Source: DASYAE01 sp036501535 (lineage in GTDB: Bacteria; Actinomycetota; Actinomycetes; Streptomycetales; Catenulisporaceae). Taken from it: a stretch of 64,000 bases of DNA. The translations under genes were made by a program, and so were the position numbers. The DNA is taken from assembly GCA_036501535.1 (NCBI GenBank), contig DASYAE010000157.1, forward strand, positions 109,946-173,945, in the 5' to 3' direction. Of this stretch, positions 8,152-16,624 are shown one piece after another; position 1 is the stretch's first letter; each line of letters starts with the position of its first letter. The notes beneath the pieces were generated by a model. It was not told the DNA's origin. It saw nothing but the letters and a program-made list of their open reading frames with translations, and ran no database searches.

Positions 8152-9026
8152 CGGGACCCCATCCCCCCGAGCGTGCGCTCGTTCGGATCTTCCTCTGGTT
8201 CGAAGGCCGGGGGCAGGATCCCGGCCGGCTCGGGCCCGCCCGCCGCGGCGCTCCGGCTGCGGGCGCGCTGCTGGGACGGGGCCCGGTGCGCCAGCGCGGC
8301 GCGCAGCTGGCTGCGGCCGCGGTGGATGCGGGAGCGGACCGTGCCGAGCTTGATGCCTAGGGTCGCCGCGATCTCCTCGTAGGAGAGCCCCTCGATGTCG
8401 CAGAGCACGACCGCGGCCCGGAACTCGGGGGCCAGCGCGGCCAGCGCCCGCTCGATGTCGGCGTCCAGGTGGGTGTCGAAGTAGCTCTGTGCGGGCGACG
8501 GCTGCGAGCCGGGCAGGCGGTCGGCCGCGTCGTCGGCCAGCCCCTCGAACCGGATCTTGGCCTTGCGGCGCACCGAGTCGAGGAACAGGTTCGTGGTGAT
8601 CCGGTGCAGCCAGCCCTCGAAGGTGCCCGGGGTGTAGCTGCTCAGCGAGCGGAAGACCCGGACGAACACCTCCTGGGTGAGGTCCTCGGCGTCGTGCCGG
8701 TCGCCGGTGAGGCGGTAGGCGAGCCGGTAGACGCGGGCCGAGTGGGTGCGCACCACCTCGTCCCAGGAAGGCGGCGTCCACTCGGGCGCCGGGTCGTCCT
8801 CGAAGAAGGCCGTCTCGACCGCGTCGGGCTCGACGGTGTCGCCGCCGGCTGTGCCAGTGCCTGTGTCGTTCCTGCCTGTGTCGTACCTGCGAATAGCGCT
8901 GATCTCGGGGCCGAGCCGTTCCGGCGGATCCCCGTAGTAACGCGCCTCGCCACTCCCCGTCCCGGACCCGGCCGCCCGGCCTTCGAACTCGGCCTCGCCG
9001 AAGCCTCCACCGCCCCCGAGCGTCAC
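8148..9026 (-). CDS. sigE: ECF RNA polymerase sigma factor, SigE-like
   Basis: 292 aa. The start at 9026 is a GTG with an excellent GAGGAGG seven bases upstream; the open frame beyond it is not coding. After a roughly 90-residue acidic, Gly-rich leader comes region sigma-2 (VRTHSARVYRLAYRLTG, then DAEDLTQEVFVRVFRSL, and GWLHRITTNLFLD). A linker and sigma-4 follow (LAPEFRAAVVLCDIEGLSYE then EIAATLGIKLGTVRSRIHRG). ECF factors direct polymerase to envelope-stress promoters. The pairing with a ZAS anti-sigma factor and nearby tatB matches the mycobacterial sigE locus, hence the symbol; orthology would need a tree. DUF3117 lies upstream. Confidence 0.9.
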   Translation of the reverse strand: MTLGGGGGFGEAEFEGRAAGSGTGSGEARYYGDPPERLGPEISAIRRYDTGRNDTGTGTAGGDTVEPDAVETAFFEDDPAPEWTPPSWDEVVRTHSARVYRLAYRLTGDRHDAEDLTQEVFVRVFRSLSSYTPGTFEGWLHRITTNLFLDSVRRKAKIRFEGLADDAADRLPGSQPSPAQSYFDTHLDADIERALAALAPEFRAAVVLCDIEGLSYEEIAATLGIKLGTVRSRIHRGRSQLRAALAHRAPSQQRARSRSAAAGGPEPAGILPPAFEPEEDPNERTLGGMGSR

Positions 9027-9385
9027 GGCACTACCTCCTCGTCGTTCGAGTACCGCTGCCGTGACCACAATAGCCTCCAGATATATCGCAAAGGCTGAGA
9101 ACGGTCTGTGAAACTTGACACGGTCCGACTCAATCCGCGAAGCGTATCCGAACGCCTTCGCGTGCATGGCCTGGACCTGTGGTTTCACCGCCGCCGCCCG
9201 CTGTCCGTCGCCGAGAAGAACGGCCCGCGGCCGCTCCGGGTTCCCCGGGGCGCGCGGGCCGGGCGGGCGCGGGATGGCGCCCCCGGACAACTGCGGGAGT
9301 GGCAGGTCTCGATCGGGCGGTCGGCGCCGGGCGGCCGGCTGGCCGGCGGTGAAGCCCGCGGCGGCCGGCGGCGCCGACCGGTCGG
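9027..9385. other. 359-bp intergenic region upstream of the sigma gene
   Basis: No supported gene. The part next to the sigma gene (9060-9130) is relatively A+T-rich and should contain its promoter, including TATATC-like sequence on the minus strand. The distal part is very G+C-rich and includes the hairpin at 9319-9379. Confidence 0.55.
9319..9379. terminator. Large hairpin downstream of the DUF3117 gene
   Basis: Perfect 10-bp arms GGTCGGCGCC (9319-9328) and GGCGCCGACC (9370-9379) enclose 41 bases that can fold further. It sits just past the DUF3117 stop on the minus strand and should terminate or stabilise that short mRNA. Confidence 0.55.
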
Positions 9386-9553
9386 CTATCCGACGACCTG
9401 CTTGAGCTTGTCGCCGAGGGCGCTGGCCTCGTCCGGCGACAGTTCGACGACGAGACGGCCGCCGCCTTCGAGGGGAACGCGCATCACGATGCCGCGCCCC
9501 TCCTTGACCACTTCGAGCGGGCCGTCGCCCGTCCGCGGCTTCATCGCCGCCAT
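9386..9553 (-). CDS. DUF3117 small protein, 55 aa
   Basis: A very short gene: it begins MAAMKPRTGDGPLEVVKEGR at the ATG at 9553 and ends KLKQVVG. It matches the small, highly conserved actinobacterial DUF3117 family almost end to end (MKPRTGDGPLEVTKEGR is the family opening). AACGAGC and GAAGGGG lie just upstream and serve as the ribosome binding region. The family is widespread near sigE, the DivIVA-like gene and the folP2 homologue (Rv1211 in M. tuberculosis, from memory). Function is unknown; a small basic/beta-rich cytosolic protein is all that can be said. Confidence 0.92.
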   Translation of the reverse strand: MAAMKPRTGDGPLEVVKEGRGIVMRVPLEGGGRLVVELSPDEASALGDKLKQVVG

Positions 9554-9810
9554 GCTCGTTCCCCTTCCTCGTCGGATGGCACACTGCCGGCAGCTGTGCG
9601 CCAGACCTTCTCACAAGCACAGACCCATGAGTATTCACGACTCGCGAGCGCTGTAACTCCGGGTACCGCCGGGCCGGGTCGCGTTCAAGCGCGCACAAGG
9701 CGCGCGCACACCCTTGACCGAGCATCATTATCTCGCACGTCACCGGCAGTGGGACAACACAACTTGAGAACAAGCTGGCTTAGTGCGTTACCGCCGGGTA
9801 ACTTGTTCGC

Positions 9811-10662
9811 GTGGACTCCGACAACTCCGGCACCGCCGCCGCGGGCTCCGCGGCGGGGAATTCTCCCGCCGCCGACGGCGCGTCACCTGTCCGCTACGAG
9901 ACCGACGGCGCAGTCGCCACGATCACGTTCAACAGGCCGGACGCGATGAACGCGCTCGACACCGCGACCAAGGAGGCGCTGCTCGCCGCGCTGCGCAAGG
10001 CGTCCGGCGACGAATCCGTGCGCGCGGTCGTGCTGACCGGGACCGGCCGGGCCTTCTGCGTCGGCCAGGACCTGCGCGAGCACGTCCAGAACATGGCTAA
10101 GGGCGTGGGCATCTCCACCACCGTGCGGGAGCACTACAACCCGATCGCCACCACGATCGCGCAGATGCGCAAACCGGTCATCGCCGCGCTCAACGGCGTG
10201 GCGGCCGGCGCCGGCGCGGCCTTCGCGTTCGCCTGCGACCTGCGGATCGCCGCCGAGAGCGCGCGGTTCAACCTGGCCTTCGCGGGGGTGGCGCTGTCCG
10301 CGGACTCGGGGGCGTCGTGGACCCTGCCGCGACTGGTCGGGCAGGCCCGCGCGCTGGAACTGCTGCTGATGCCCGAGACCATCGCGGTGCGCCGCGCGCA
10401 GGAACTCGGCCTGGTGACCGAGATCGTGCCCGACGACCAGCTGGCCGAACGGGCTGCGCAGCTCGCCGCCCGGCTCGCCGAAGGCCCGACGGTGTCCTAT
10501 GCGGCGCTGAAGGAATCAGTCATGTTCGGCGCATCGCACACGCTGCTCGAGACGCTGGAGTTCGAGGACGCGAAGCAGACCGAGTGCGGGTCCACGGCGG
10601 ACCACCGCGAAGCGGTCGACGCGTTCCTGGCCAAACGGCCCGCGCACTACATCGGCAAGTAA
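9811..10662 (+). CDS. Enoyl-CoA hydratase/isomerase (crotonase) family, PaaG-like
   Basis: 283 aa from a GTG at 9811. An Ala/Gly/Ser-rich leader of about 25 residues precedes the crotonase fold. The first oxyanion-hole loop reads GTGRAFCVGQDL, the second AALNGVAAGAGAAFAFACDL, followed by SADSGASWTLPRLVGQARAL. The Asp in the last stretch is the arrangement of PaaG-type isomerases rather than the Glu pair of classical hydratases. Such enzymes isomerise or hydrate unsaturated acyl-CoAs in fatty-acid or phenylacetate breakdown. No paa cluster is nearby, so the substrate is open. There is no Shine-Dalgarno sequence, and TAACTT lies six bases before GTG, so a leaderless mRNA is possible. Confidence 0.88.
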   Translation: MDSDNSGTAAAGSAAGNSPAADGASPVRYETDGAVATITFNRPDAMNALDTATKEALLAALRKASGDESVRAVVLTGTGRAFCVGQDLREHVQNMAKGVGISTTVREHYNPIATTIAQMRKPVIAALNGVAAGAGAAFAFACDLRIAAESARFNLAFAGVALSADSGASWTLPRLVGQARALELLLMPETIAVRRAQELGLVTEIVPDDQLAERAAQLAARLAEGPTVSYAALKESVMFGASHTLLETLEFEDAKQTECGSTADHREAVDAFLAKRPAHYIGK

Positions 10663-10698
10663 GGCGCAGCGAGTACGGTCCGACTGTCGGTCAGGCCG

Positions 10699-11295
10699 TC
10701 AGGCCGGCCACGACTCCATGCCGTCCATGCCGTACACGGCGACGTGTCCGCGGTGTGCCTGACGCGCGATCTCGCGCAGGAACAGCCGCTTGCGGTCGGC
10801 GTATCCGTCGGGGTCGTTGCGGAACTCGCGGGCGAGGCCGCGCTTGAGCGCCGCGTAGCGGTCGCGCTGGCCCGCATCGTTCGTGAGGTATTGGACGAGC
10901 AACAGCTGGTCGTATTCGAGCACGCCGCCGGAGCGGCACACGTAGAGCCGCGTCTCGAACCGGATCGGCGGCACGCGCAGGACGCCGGCCCCGGCCCGGA
11001 ACACCCGGTGGTCGGCCTCGCGCACCCAGAGGGTGAATCCGAGCTGCTCAAGGGCACCCCGGTACTCCTCCTCGGCCTCGGGTTCGGCCACCGAGACCTG
11101 GATGTCGAGCTGCGGCCGCCCGGGCAGGCCGGGTACCGCGGTGGACCCGATGTGGTCCACTCGGACGGCGCACTCGCCGAGCGCGTTGTGCAAGAGACGC
11201 GCGCAGCGGGCGAACCGATCGGGCCAGGCCTTGTCATACGACGCGAACTCGACCGGAGCCGGATCGCCAACCGCTACAGCGATGTCAACCGCCAC
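10699..11295 (-). CDS. GrpB/UPF0157 family protein (nucleotidyltransferase fold)
   Basis: 198 aa; the GTG at 11295 has GGGAGGTG just upstream and is preferred over the longer frame. Hallmarks of the UPF0157/GrpB family are present: VRVDHIGSTAVPGLPGRPQL near residue 50, where the H-x-G-S-T-A-V-P motif and the following D form the nucleotidyltransferase-like active site, then LDIQVSV. In the middle, RLYVCRSGG precedes LLVQYLTNDAGQRDRYAALK. The family is linked to dephospho-CoA kinase domains in some genomes, but the reaction is unproven. The gene converges on the crotonase gene across 36 bases. Confidence 0.9.
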   Translation of the reverse strand: MAVDIAVAVGDPAPVEFASYDKAWPDRFARCARLLHNALGECAVRVDHIGSTAVPGLPGRPQLDIQVSVAEPEAEEEYRGALEQLGFTLWVREADHRVFRAGAGVLRVPPIRFETRLYVCRSGGVLEYDQLLLVQYLTNDAGQRDRYAALKRGLAREFRNDPDGYADRKRLFLREIARQAHRGHVAVYGMDGMESWPA

Positions 11296-11443
11296 TATCG
11301 AACACCTCCCGCCTGAGGTGTTGTCAGGAAACCGCGTCGGCGGCGCTACGTCAAGATGCATTTGCGCGGCGGCCGCCGGGCCGCTCGGCGCGATTGCGAT
11401 TCCGAGCTGCGCGGCGATGCGGAGGAGGGTCCGGAAAGAATCG

Positions 11444-11911
11444 TCAGCCCATCGGGTCGGCGCCGGATTCCGCGGCCGGACCCGGCGCACCGCCCTCGGA
11501 TCCGGAGGTCTCCGCGGCGCCGGCCGACGTGGCCGAGGCACTGGATTCGCCGTCCTCGGCGTATGCCGCGACCGTCGCGGGCGAGGTGTATTCGTACTCC
11601 GGGGCCGGCGAGCCGGCCTCCTCCCCGCCGTCCGGCTCGCGCCCCTCGAGCTCGGCGATCCGCCGCTCGCGCAGGTCGATCTCGTGGGCGAGCCGGTCGA
11701 GCACGTCGTCGACCTCGTCCATCCGGTAGCCGCGCACGCCGACCGAGAAGCGGACCCGGTCCACGTGGTCGCGGTCGAGCAGCCCGTTCTCCGGCAGCGC
11801 GAGGTCGGGTCTATCCGGGGCCGGCTCCGACATGTGTCCTCCCCCGCCGACCGCGATCCAGCCGACGGCGGCGAGCAGCGCCACGATCACTACGAGCTGG
11901 AACCAGAACAC
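11444..11911 (-). CDS. Membrane-anchored DivIVA-domain protein
   Basis: 155 aa. The GTG at 11911 is chosen because the product then begins MFWFQLVVIVALLAAVGWIA, the single N-terminal helix typical of this actinobacterial family. Then comes a DivIVA-like segment (about residues 55-95): RVRFSVGVRGYRMDEVDDVL with LDRLAHEIDLRERRIAELEG forming a short coiled coil. The C-terminal 60 residues are acidic and Ser/Ala-rich. DivIVA domains bind curved membrane and recruit growth or division partners; here only one short module is kept. It diverges from the folP homologue, as does the DivIVA-like gene of the mycobacterial folP2 region. Confidence 0.85.
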   Translation of the reverse strand: MFWFQLVVIVALLAAVGWIAVGGGGHMSEPAPDRPDLALPENGLLDRDHVDRVRFSVGVRGYRMDEVDDVLDRLAHEIDLRERRIAELEGREPDGGEEAGSPAPEYEYTSPATVAAYAEDGESSASATSAGAAETSGSEGGAPGPAAESGADPMG

Positions 11912-12027
11912 CGTCTCACTCGCCTCTGCACTCGCCTGTCCGACCCCTCGGCGCCGCCGTGCCGCTGCGCGCACGCCTGGGTTAGCCTGCCGCAGAAGCA
12001 TAGGGCCTAGGTCATGACGAGGGGCAG

Positions 12028-12900
12028 ATGTCTCAGGCAGCGTTCAGATTGGGGCCGCACTTATTCGCCGAGGGCGAGATGGCGGTCATGGCGATCGTGA
12101 ATCGCACGCCGGACTCGTTTTACGACAAAGGCGCTACTTATACGCGTGATGCGGCGATGGATCGCGTGGCGCAGGCAGTTGACGAAGGCGCGCGGATCAT
12201 CGACATCGGCGGCGTGAAAGCCGGCCCCGGACAGTTGGTGGACGCCGTGGAAGAGATAAGGCGCACAGCACCGTTCGTCGAGGCGGTGCGCGAAGGCTTC
12301 CCAGACGTGGTGATCTCCGTCGACACGTGGCGCGCAGAAGTGGGCGACGTGGTGTGCCGGGCCGGTGCGCATCTCCTTAATGACGCCTGGGGCGGCTATG
12401 ACCCGGGTCTGGCCGAGGTGGCCGCGCAGCATGGCGTGGGCCTGGTGTGTATGCACACCGGCGGCGCTGAGCCGCGCACGCGCCCGCATCGAGTGCAATA
12501 CGCCGATGTGATGGCTGATGTGGTGCGCCAAACAAAGGAGCTGGCGGATCGCGCGGAGGCGCTCGGTGTGCCGCGTGAGTCGATCCTGGTCGATCCGGGG
12601 CACGACTTCGGCAAGAACACCCGGCACTCGCTGGAGGTGACCCGGCGGCTCGGCGAGCTCGCCGCGCTGGACCGGCCGATGCTGGTCTCGCTCTCGAACA
12701 AGGACTTCGTCGGCGAGAGCCTGGACGTGCCGCTGGGCGGGCGGCTGACCGGCACCCTCGCGGCGACCGCGGTGTGCGCCTGGCTCGGCGCGCGCATCTT
12801 CCGCGCGCACGAGGTGAGCGAGACGAAGCAGGTCGTGGACATGGTCGCCGCGATCGCGGGATCGCGGCAGCCGGCAGTGGCCCGGCGCGGACTGGCGTGA
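12028..12900 (+). CDS. folP2: Dihydropteroate synthase homologue, FolP2 type
   Basis: 290 aa. It has the DHPS TIM-barrel signatures in altered form: NRTPDSFYDKGATY at about residue 18 where true DHPS has N-x-T-P-D-S-F-x-D-G-G, then IIDIGGVKAGPG, LLNDAWGGYDP, CMHTGG, DPGHDFGKNT and LSNKDFVGE. These match the mycobacterial FolP2 branch, whose M. tuberculosis member has been reported to lack DHPS activity, rather than folate-operon FolP1. No folE, folB or folK lies nearby. Codons in the first 500 bases are noticeably less G+C-biased than in the neighbours. The product is cytosolic; the actual reaction is uncertain. Confidence 0.88.
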   Translation: MSQAAFRLGPHLFAEGEMAVMAIVNRTPDSFYDKGATYTRDAAMDRVAQAVDEGARIIDIGGVKAGPGQLVDAVEEIRRTAPFVEAVREGFPDVVISVDTWRAEVGDVVCRAGAHLLNDAWGGYDPGLAEVAAQHGVGLVCMHTGGAEPRTRPHRVQYADVMADVVRQTKELADRAEALGVPRESILVDPGHDFGKNTRHSLEVTRRLGELAALDRPMLVSLSNKDFVGESLDVPLGGRLTGTLAATAVCAWLGARIFRAHEVSETKQVVDMVAAIAGSRQPAVARRGLA

Positions 12901-12949
12901 GCGCCTGGGCCTGAGATGCCGCGCCGGACCGCGTGCCAGACTGGTCGCC

Positions 12950-14287
12950 ATGATCGAGGCCGATGCGGCGACCGCGGATGATCTGCTCAAGGCCGACCGC
13001 GAACTGGTGTGGCACCCGTATGGTCCCCTCCCGGGTGATCAGGAGCCGCTGTTGGTCCATTCGGCCTCGGGCGTGCGGCTGGACGCGGAACTGCCGGATG
13101 GAACGCGCACCGAGCTGATCGACGCGATGTCGTCGTGGTGGGCTGCGATCCACGGCTACCGGCACCCGGCGCTCGACGCGGCCGCGCGGGGGCAGCTGGA
13201 CCGGATGGCGCACGTGATGTTCGGCGGGCTGACCAACCGGCCGGCGGTCGAGCTGGCGCGGCGGCTGGTGGCGATCACGCCGGAGCCGCTGCGGCACGTC
13301 TTCCTGGCCGACTCGGGGTCGGTCTCGGTCGAGGTCGCGGTGAAGATGTGCCTGCAGTACTGGCGCTCGCTGGGCCGGCCGGGCCGGCGGCGGCTGCTGA
13401 CCTGGCGCGGCGGCTACCACGGCGACACCTTTCATCCGATGTCGGTCTGCGACCCGGAAGGCGGTATGCACAGCCTGTGGCGCGGCGTGCTGCCCGAACA
13501 GGTCTTCGCTGACGCTCCGCCAGACGGGTTCGATGCGCCGGCCTCGGCCGAATACCTCACTCATATAGCGGACCTGATCGAGCGTCACCGGGACGAGCTC
13601 GCGGCGGTCATCGTCGAACCGGTGGTGCAGGGCGCCGGCGGGATGCGGTTCCACTCCCCCGCTTACCTGCTAGCGCTGCGGGAGTTGTGCGACGAGCACG
13701 GCGTACTGCTGGTCTTCGACGAGATCGCCACCGGATTCGGGCGCAGCGGAGCGTTGTTCGCGGCAGAGCACGCTGGTGTCTCGCCTGATGTGATGTGCGT
13801 GGGTAAGGCACTCACCGGTGGCTATATGTCTATGGCCGCAGCCCTGTGTACGACTCAGGTTGCTGAGGGCATCAGCCGGGGCGAGGTGCCGGTGCTGGCG
13901 CACGGCCCGACGTTCATGGGCAATCCGCTCAGCGCGGCCGTCGCCGGCGCTTCGATCGACACGCTGCTCGACCCGGCTGCGCGCGGCGGCGTCACCTGGC
14001 AGCAGGACGTGGCCCGGATCGAGGCGGCGCTGCGGGCCGGGCTCGCGCCGGCCCGCGACCTGGCCGGAGTCGCCGACGTGCGCGTGCTCGGCGCGATCGG
14101 GGTGATCCAACTCAAGCGGCCGGTGGACGTCTCGATCGCGACGCGCGCGGCGGTCGAGCGCGGCGTGTGGATCCGTCCGTTCCGCGACCTTATCTATACG
14201 ATGCCGCCGTATATCACCGGGGACGGCGATCTCGGCGTGCTTTGCGACGCCCTGGTCGCGGCGGCCGAGGCCTCGTCGGCCTCGTGA
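12950..14287 (+). CDS. bioA: Adenosylmethionine-8-amino-7-oxononanoate aminotransferase
   Basis: 445 aa, fold-type I PLP aminotransferase. BioA marks are VWHPYGP at about residue 20, MSSWWAAIHGYRHP near 62, MFGGLTN, the WRGGYHGDT loop, LVFDEIATGFGRSG carrying the PLP-ring Asp, and GKALTGGYMS carrying the Schiff-base Lys. BioA transfers the amino group of S-adenosylmethionine to KAPA to make DAPA in biotin synthesis. The gene starts 49 bases after folP2 on the same strand, so cotranscription is likely. No other bio gene is within the window. Length and motifs are complete. Confidence 0.95.
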   Translation: MIEADAATADDLLKADRELVWHPYGPLPGDQEPLLVHSASGVRLDAELPDGTRTELIDAMSSWWAAIHGYRHPALDAAARGQLDRMAHVMFGGLTNRPAVELARRLVAITPEPLRHVFLADSGSVSVEVAVKMCLQYWRSLGRPGRRRLLTWRGGYHGDTFHPMSVCDPEGGMHSLWRGVLPEQVFADAPPDGFDAPASAEYLTHIADLIERHRDELAAVIVEPVVQGAGGMRFHSPAYLLALRELCDEHGVLLVFDEIATGFGRSGALFAAEHAGVSPDVMCVGKALTGGYMSMAAALCTTQVAEGISRGEVPVLAHGPTFMGNPLSAAVAGASIDTLLDPAARGGVTWQQDVARIEAALRAGLAPARDLAGVADVRVLGAIGVIQLKRPVDVSIATRAAVERGVWIRPFRDLIYTMPPYITGDGDLGVLCDALVAAAEASSAS

Positions 14288-14317
14288 GGCCGCCGGGACG
14301 ACCCGCCGGACCCGCCG

Positions 14318-15178
14318 TCAGTCTCGCTGCTCCGCGGCGACCTTCTGCTCGAACGCCGCGTCCTCCTCGGCCTCGCGCTGCCCGTTCGCGCTGCGTATCA
14401 GCTCGACCGCCTCGGCCGGCGAGTCGGTCAGCGCGACCAGGTTCAGGTCGGCCGGCGAGGCCTTGCCCTCGGCGATCATGGTCTTCTGCAGCCAGTCCAC
14501 CAGGCCGGACCAGTACGCCGTGCCGAGCAGCACGATCGGGAACGAGGTGACCTTGCGGGTCTGCACCAGGGTCAGCGCCTCGAACAGCTCGTCCATGGTG
14601 CCGAAGCCGCCGGGCAGCACCACGAAGCCCTGCGCGTACTTCACGAACATGGTCTTGCGGGCGAAGAAATAGCGGAAGTTGACCCCGAGGTCGACGTACT
14701 CGTTCAGGCCCTGCTCGAACGGCAGTTCGATGCCGAGCCCGACGGAGGTGCCGCCGCCCTCGACCGCGCCGCGGTTGGCCGCCTCCATGGCGCCGGGGCC
14801 GCCGCCGGTGATCACCGCGTAGCCGGCCTGGGCCAGCAGCCGGGCCACCTCGACGCCCTGCCGGTATTCCTCCTGCTCCGGCCGGGTGCGGGCGGAGCCG
14901 AACACGGCGACCGCCGGGCCGAGCTCGGCCAGCGCGCCGAAGCCCTCGACGAACTCCGCGGTGATCCGGTGGACCCGCCACGGGTCCGAGTGCAGCCACT
15001 CGGTCGGGCCGCGGCTGTCGAGCAGCCGCTGGTCGGTGGTGGACTCCGGGACCTGGCCGCGGCGCAGGACCACCGGCCCGCGGAAGCGCTCGCCGTTGAC
15101 CCGCCGTGCTGCCGCCGGTCGTGGCGGCTTTTGTGCCTGTGCCTCAATCTCCTGCTGAGGCTTCATATCTTCATTCAT
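14318..15178 (-). CDS. LOG-family Rossmann protein (TIGR00730; cytokinin riboside 5'-monophosphate phosphoribohydrolase-like)
   Basis: 286 aa from the ATG at 15178 (15166 is a second candidate). An unusual charged leader of about 80 residues precedes the LOG fold: VAVFGSARTR near residue 95, AVITGGGPGAMEAANRGA, and the diagnostic LPGGFGTMDELFEALTLVQT near 195, that is P-G-G-x-G-T-x-x-E. LOG enzymes hydrolyse N6-modified AMP, releasing a cytokinin base, or act on AMP/CMP. Bacterial members are often misnamed lysine decarboxylases. The neighbouring dapE/dapD genes accompany it in many actinobacteria. The extended N-terminus is also common in actinobacterial members. Confidence 0.9.
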   Translation of the reverse strand: MNEDMKPQQEIEAQAQKPPRPAAARRVNGERFRGPVVLRRGQVPESTTDQRLLDSRGPTEWLHSDPWRVHRITAEFVEGFGALAELGPAVAVFGSARTRPEQEEYRQGVEVARLLAQAGYAVITGGGPGAMEAANRGAVEGGGTSVGLGIELPFEQGLNEYVDLGVNFRYFFARKTMFVKYAQGFVVLPGGFGTMDELFEALTLVQTRKVTSFPIVLLGTAYWSGLVDWLQKTMIAEGKASPADLNLVALTDSPAEAVELIRSANGQREAEEDAAFEQKVAAEQRD

Positions 15179-15348
15179 CACCACAACGGTACTCCGGACG
15201 CGGCGAACGGTCGGCCAATCACCGGTCGACACGAGGTGAAACGGATGCTTATACGAAAGTTGGGACTGCTGGGACGAACCGAAACAACCAGACCTACAAA
15301 ACCCGTCCGCCAATCGCGGGGGCTTTGGGGATATCGCGCCCCGGCTAA

Positions 15349-16566
15349 TTACAGCGCGGGTACGTTAGCCGGGCGTGCCGCAATCGGCTCGGGCGGGTCC
15401 GCTGTGGCGGGGCCCGGCGTGGCGGGACCTGGGGCGGCCGGACCGGCCACGTGGTCCGACAGCCAGGAGAAGGCCTGCGGCTCGACGGCCTGCCAGACCC
15501 CGCGGTTGTGCCCGCCGTGCTGCGAGATCAGCAGATCGACGCCGACCGGCGAGACCGCCGACCGGCTCATCGCGTCCGCCTCCGCGGCGGTCGAGCCGTC
15601 CTGCCGGGTGCCGGTCAGCAGCAGCGCGACCGGCTCGGGCTGGGGGTGGCGGATCAGCCAGATCGGCGAGTTGGACCGGTAGGCCTCGGTGCCCGGCCTG
15701 AGCAGGTTGCCGTCCGGGTGGTCGTCGCCGCTCAGCGAGACGCCCGCGGCGTATTGGCCCGGATACTGCAGCGCGAGCTTCGCGGCGCACAGGCCGCCCT
15801 CCGAGAAGCCCATCAGGCCCCAGTCGGCGCGCCCGGACCCGGCCCGGAACGAGGTCTCGACCAGTTCCGGCACGTCGCCGGCGAGCCAGGTGGCGACCCG
15901 GGGGCCGCCGGGGATGTCCGAGCAGTCCGGGTTGTTCGGCGGGTCGACGTTGATCGCGGCGGAGACCAGGATGAACGGGTGCGCGGCGCGGTCGGCCACG
16001 GCCGCGGAGAGGAACTGCGGCGCGGCCATGGCGAGCAGCCAGGCGGACGGCGAGCCGGGCGCCCCGGACAGCAGCTGGACGACCGGGAAGTCGCTGCCGG
16101 CGTATGCGGGCTCGAAGTACTGCGGCGGCAGCCAGACCAGCACCTCGCCGGTGATCCTGGACCGGTCCCCGGTCACCGTCGCGACGTAGGCGCCGGAGAC
16201 CTTCGGATAGGGCTTGAACAAATGTGCGTTGACCAGGTCGCCGGCCCCGGTCGCGGAGCCGCCGGCCGGGGCGTGGCCGGTCTGCCCGCCCGGGGCCGCG
16301 GCCGGGCGGGCCTCGACGATCCGGCCCGGGGTTCCGTCCCGGCCGAGCAGGTCCGACCACGAGTCGTAGAGCTGGAACGAGTTGTTGATCAGCAGGCCGG
16401 CCAGGAGCACCGCAGTGGCCTGACACAGCTCGATCATGGCCAGCCGCAGCGCGATGCGCACCGCGCGCGGGCCGCGCAGCCGGTTCCAGAGCAGCACCGT
16501 GCCGAGCGGCAGCACGAACGCCGCGGCGAGCGCGGCGTCGAAGAAATACCTGCTCGTCAGACCCAT
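15349..16566 (-). CDS. Membrane-anchored alpha/beta-hydrolase (putative esterase)
   Basis: 405 aa. Two N-terminal membrane helices (about 7-28 and 40-63) anchor an extracellular esterase domain from about residue 110. It shows GEVLVWLPPQYF, FPVVQLLSGAPGSPSAWL, and the nucleophile elbow GFSEGGLCAAKLAL with Ser near residue 250. A His in SQHGGHNRGVW is the probable catalytic base. This is the layout of the antigen-85/Fes-like esterase family (PF00756). Mycolyltransferase activity is not implied; in this organism an acyl-ester hydrolase or cell-surface acyltransferase is likelier. The C-terminus is a short Pro/Ala/Gly repeat tail. It lies between LOG and dapE on the same strand. Confidence 0.82.
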   Translation of the reverse strand: MGLTSRYFFDAALAAAFVLPLGTVLLWNRLRGPRAVRIALRLAMIELCQATAVLLAGLLINNSFQLYDSWSDLLGRDGTPGRIVEARPAAAPGGQTGHAPAGGSATGAGDLVNAHLFKPYPKVSGAYVATVTGDRSRITGEVLVWLPPQYFEPAYAGSDFPVVQLLSGAPGSPSAWLLAMAAPQFLSAAVADRAAHPFILVSAAINVDPPNNPDCSDIPGGPRVATWLAGDVPELVETSFRAGSGRADWGLMGFSEGGLCAAKLALQYPGQYAAGVSLSGDDHPDGNLLRPGTEAYRSNSPIWLIRHPQPEPVALLLTGTRQDGSTAAEADAMSRSAVSPVGVDLLISQHGGHNRGVWQAVEPQAFSWLSDHVAGPAAPGPATPGPATADPPEPIAARPANVPAL

Positions 16567-16624
16567 CGCGGCGCCACGCTCCTGTTCCCGTCCCGGCCGG
16601 GCTGACCTGCCGGGCCGGCGCCGC

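Noticed and set aside
11300..11440. Helix-turn-helix-like fragment (SFRTLLRIAAQLGIAIAP) upstream of the GrpB gene
   Set aside because: Too short, and overlaps the GrpB upstream region; it could be the tail of an XRE-type remnant, but nothing else of the domain is present.
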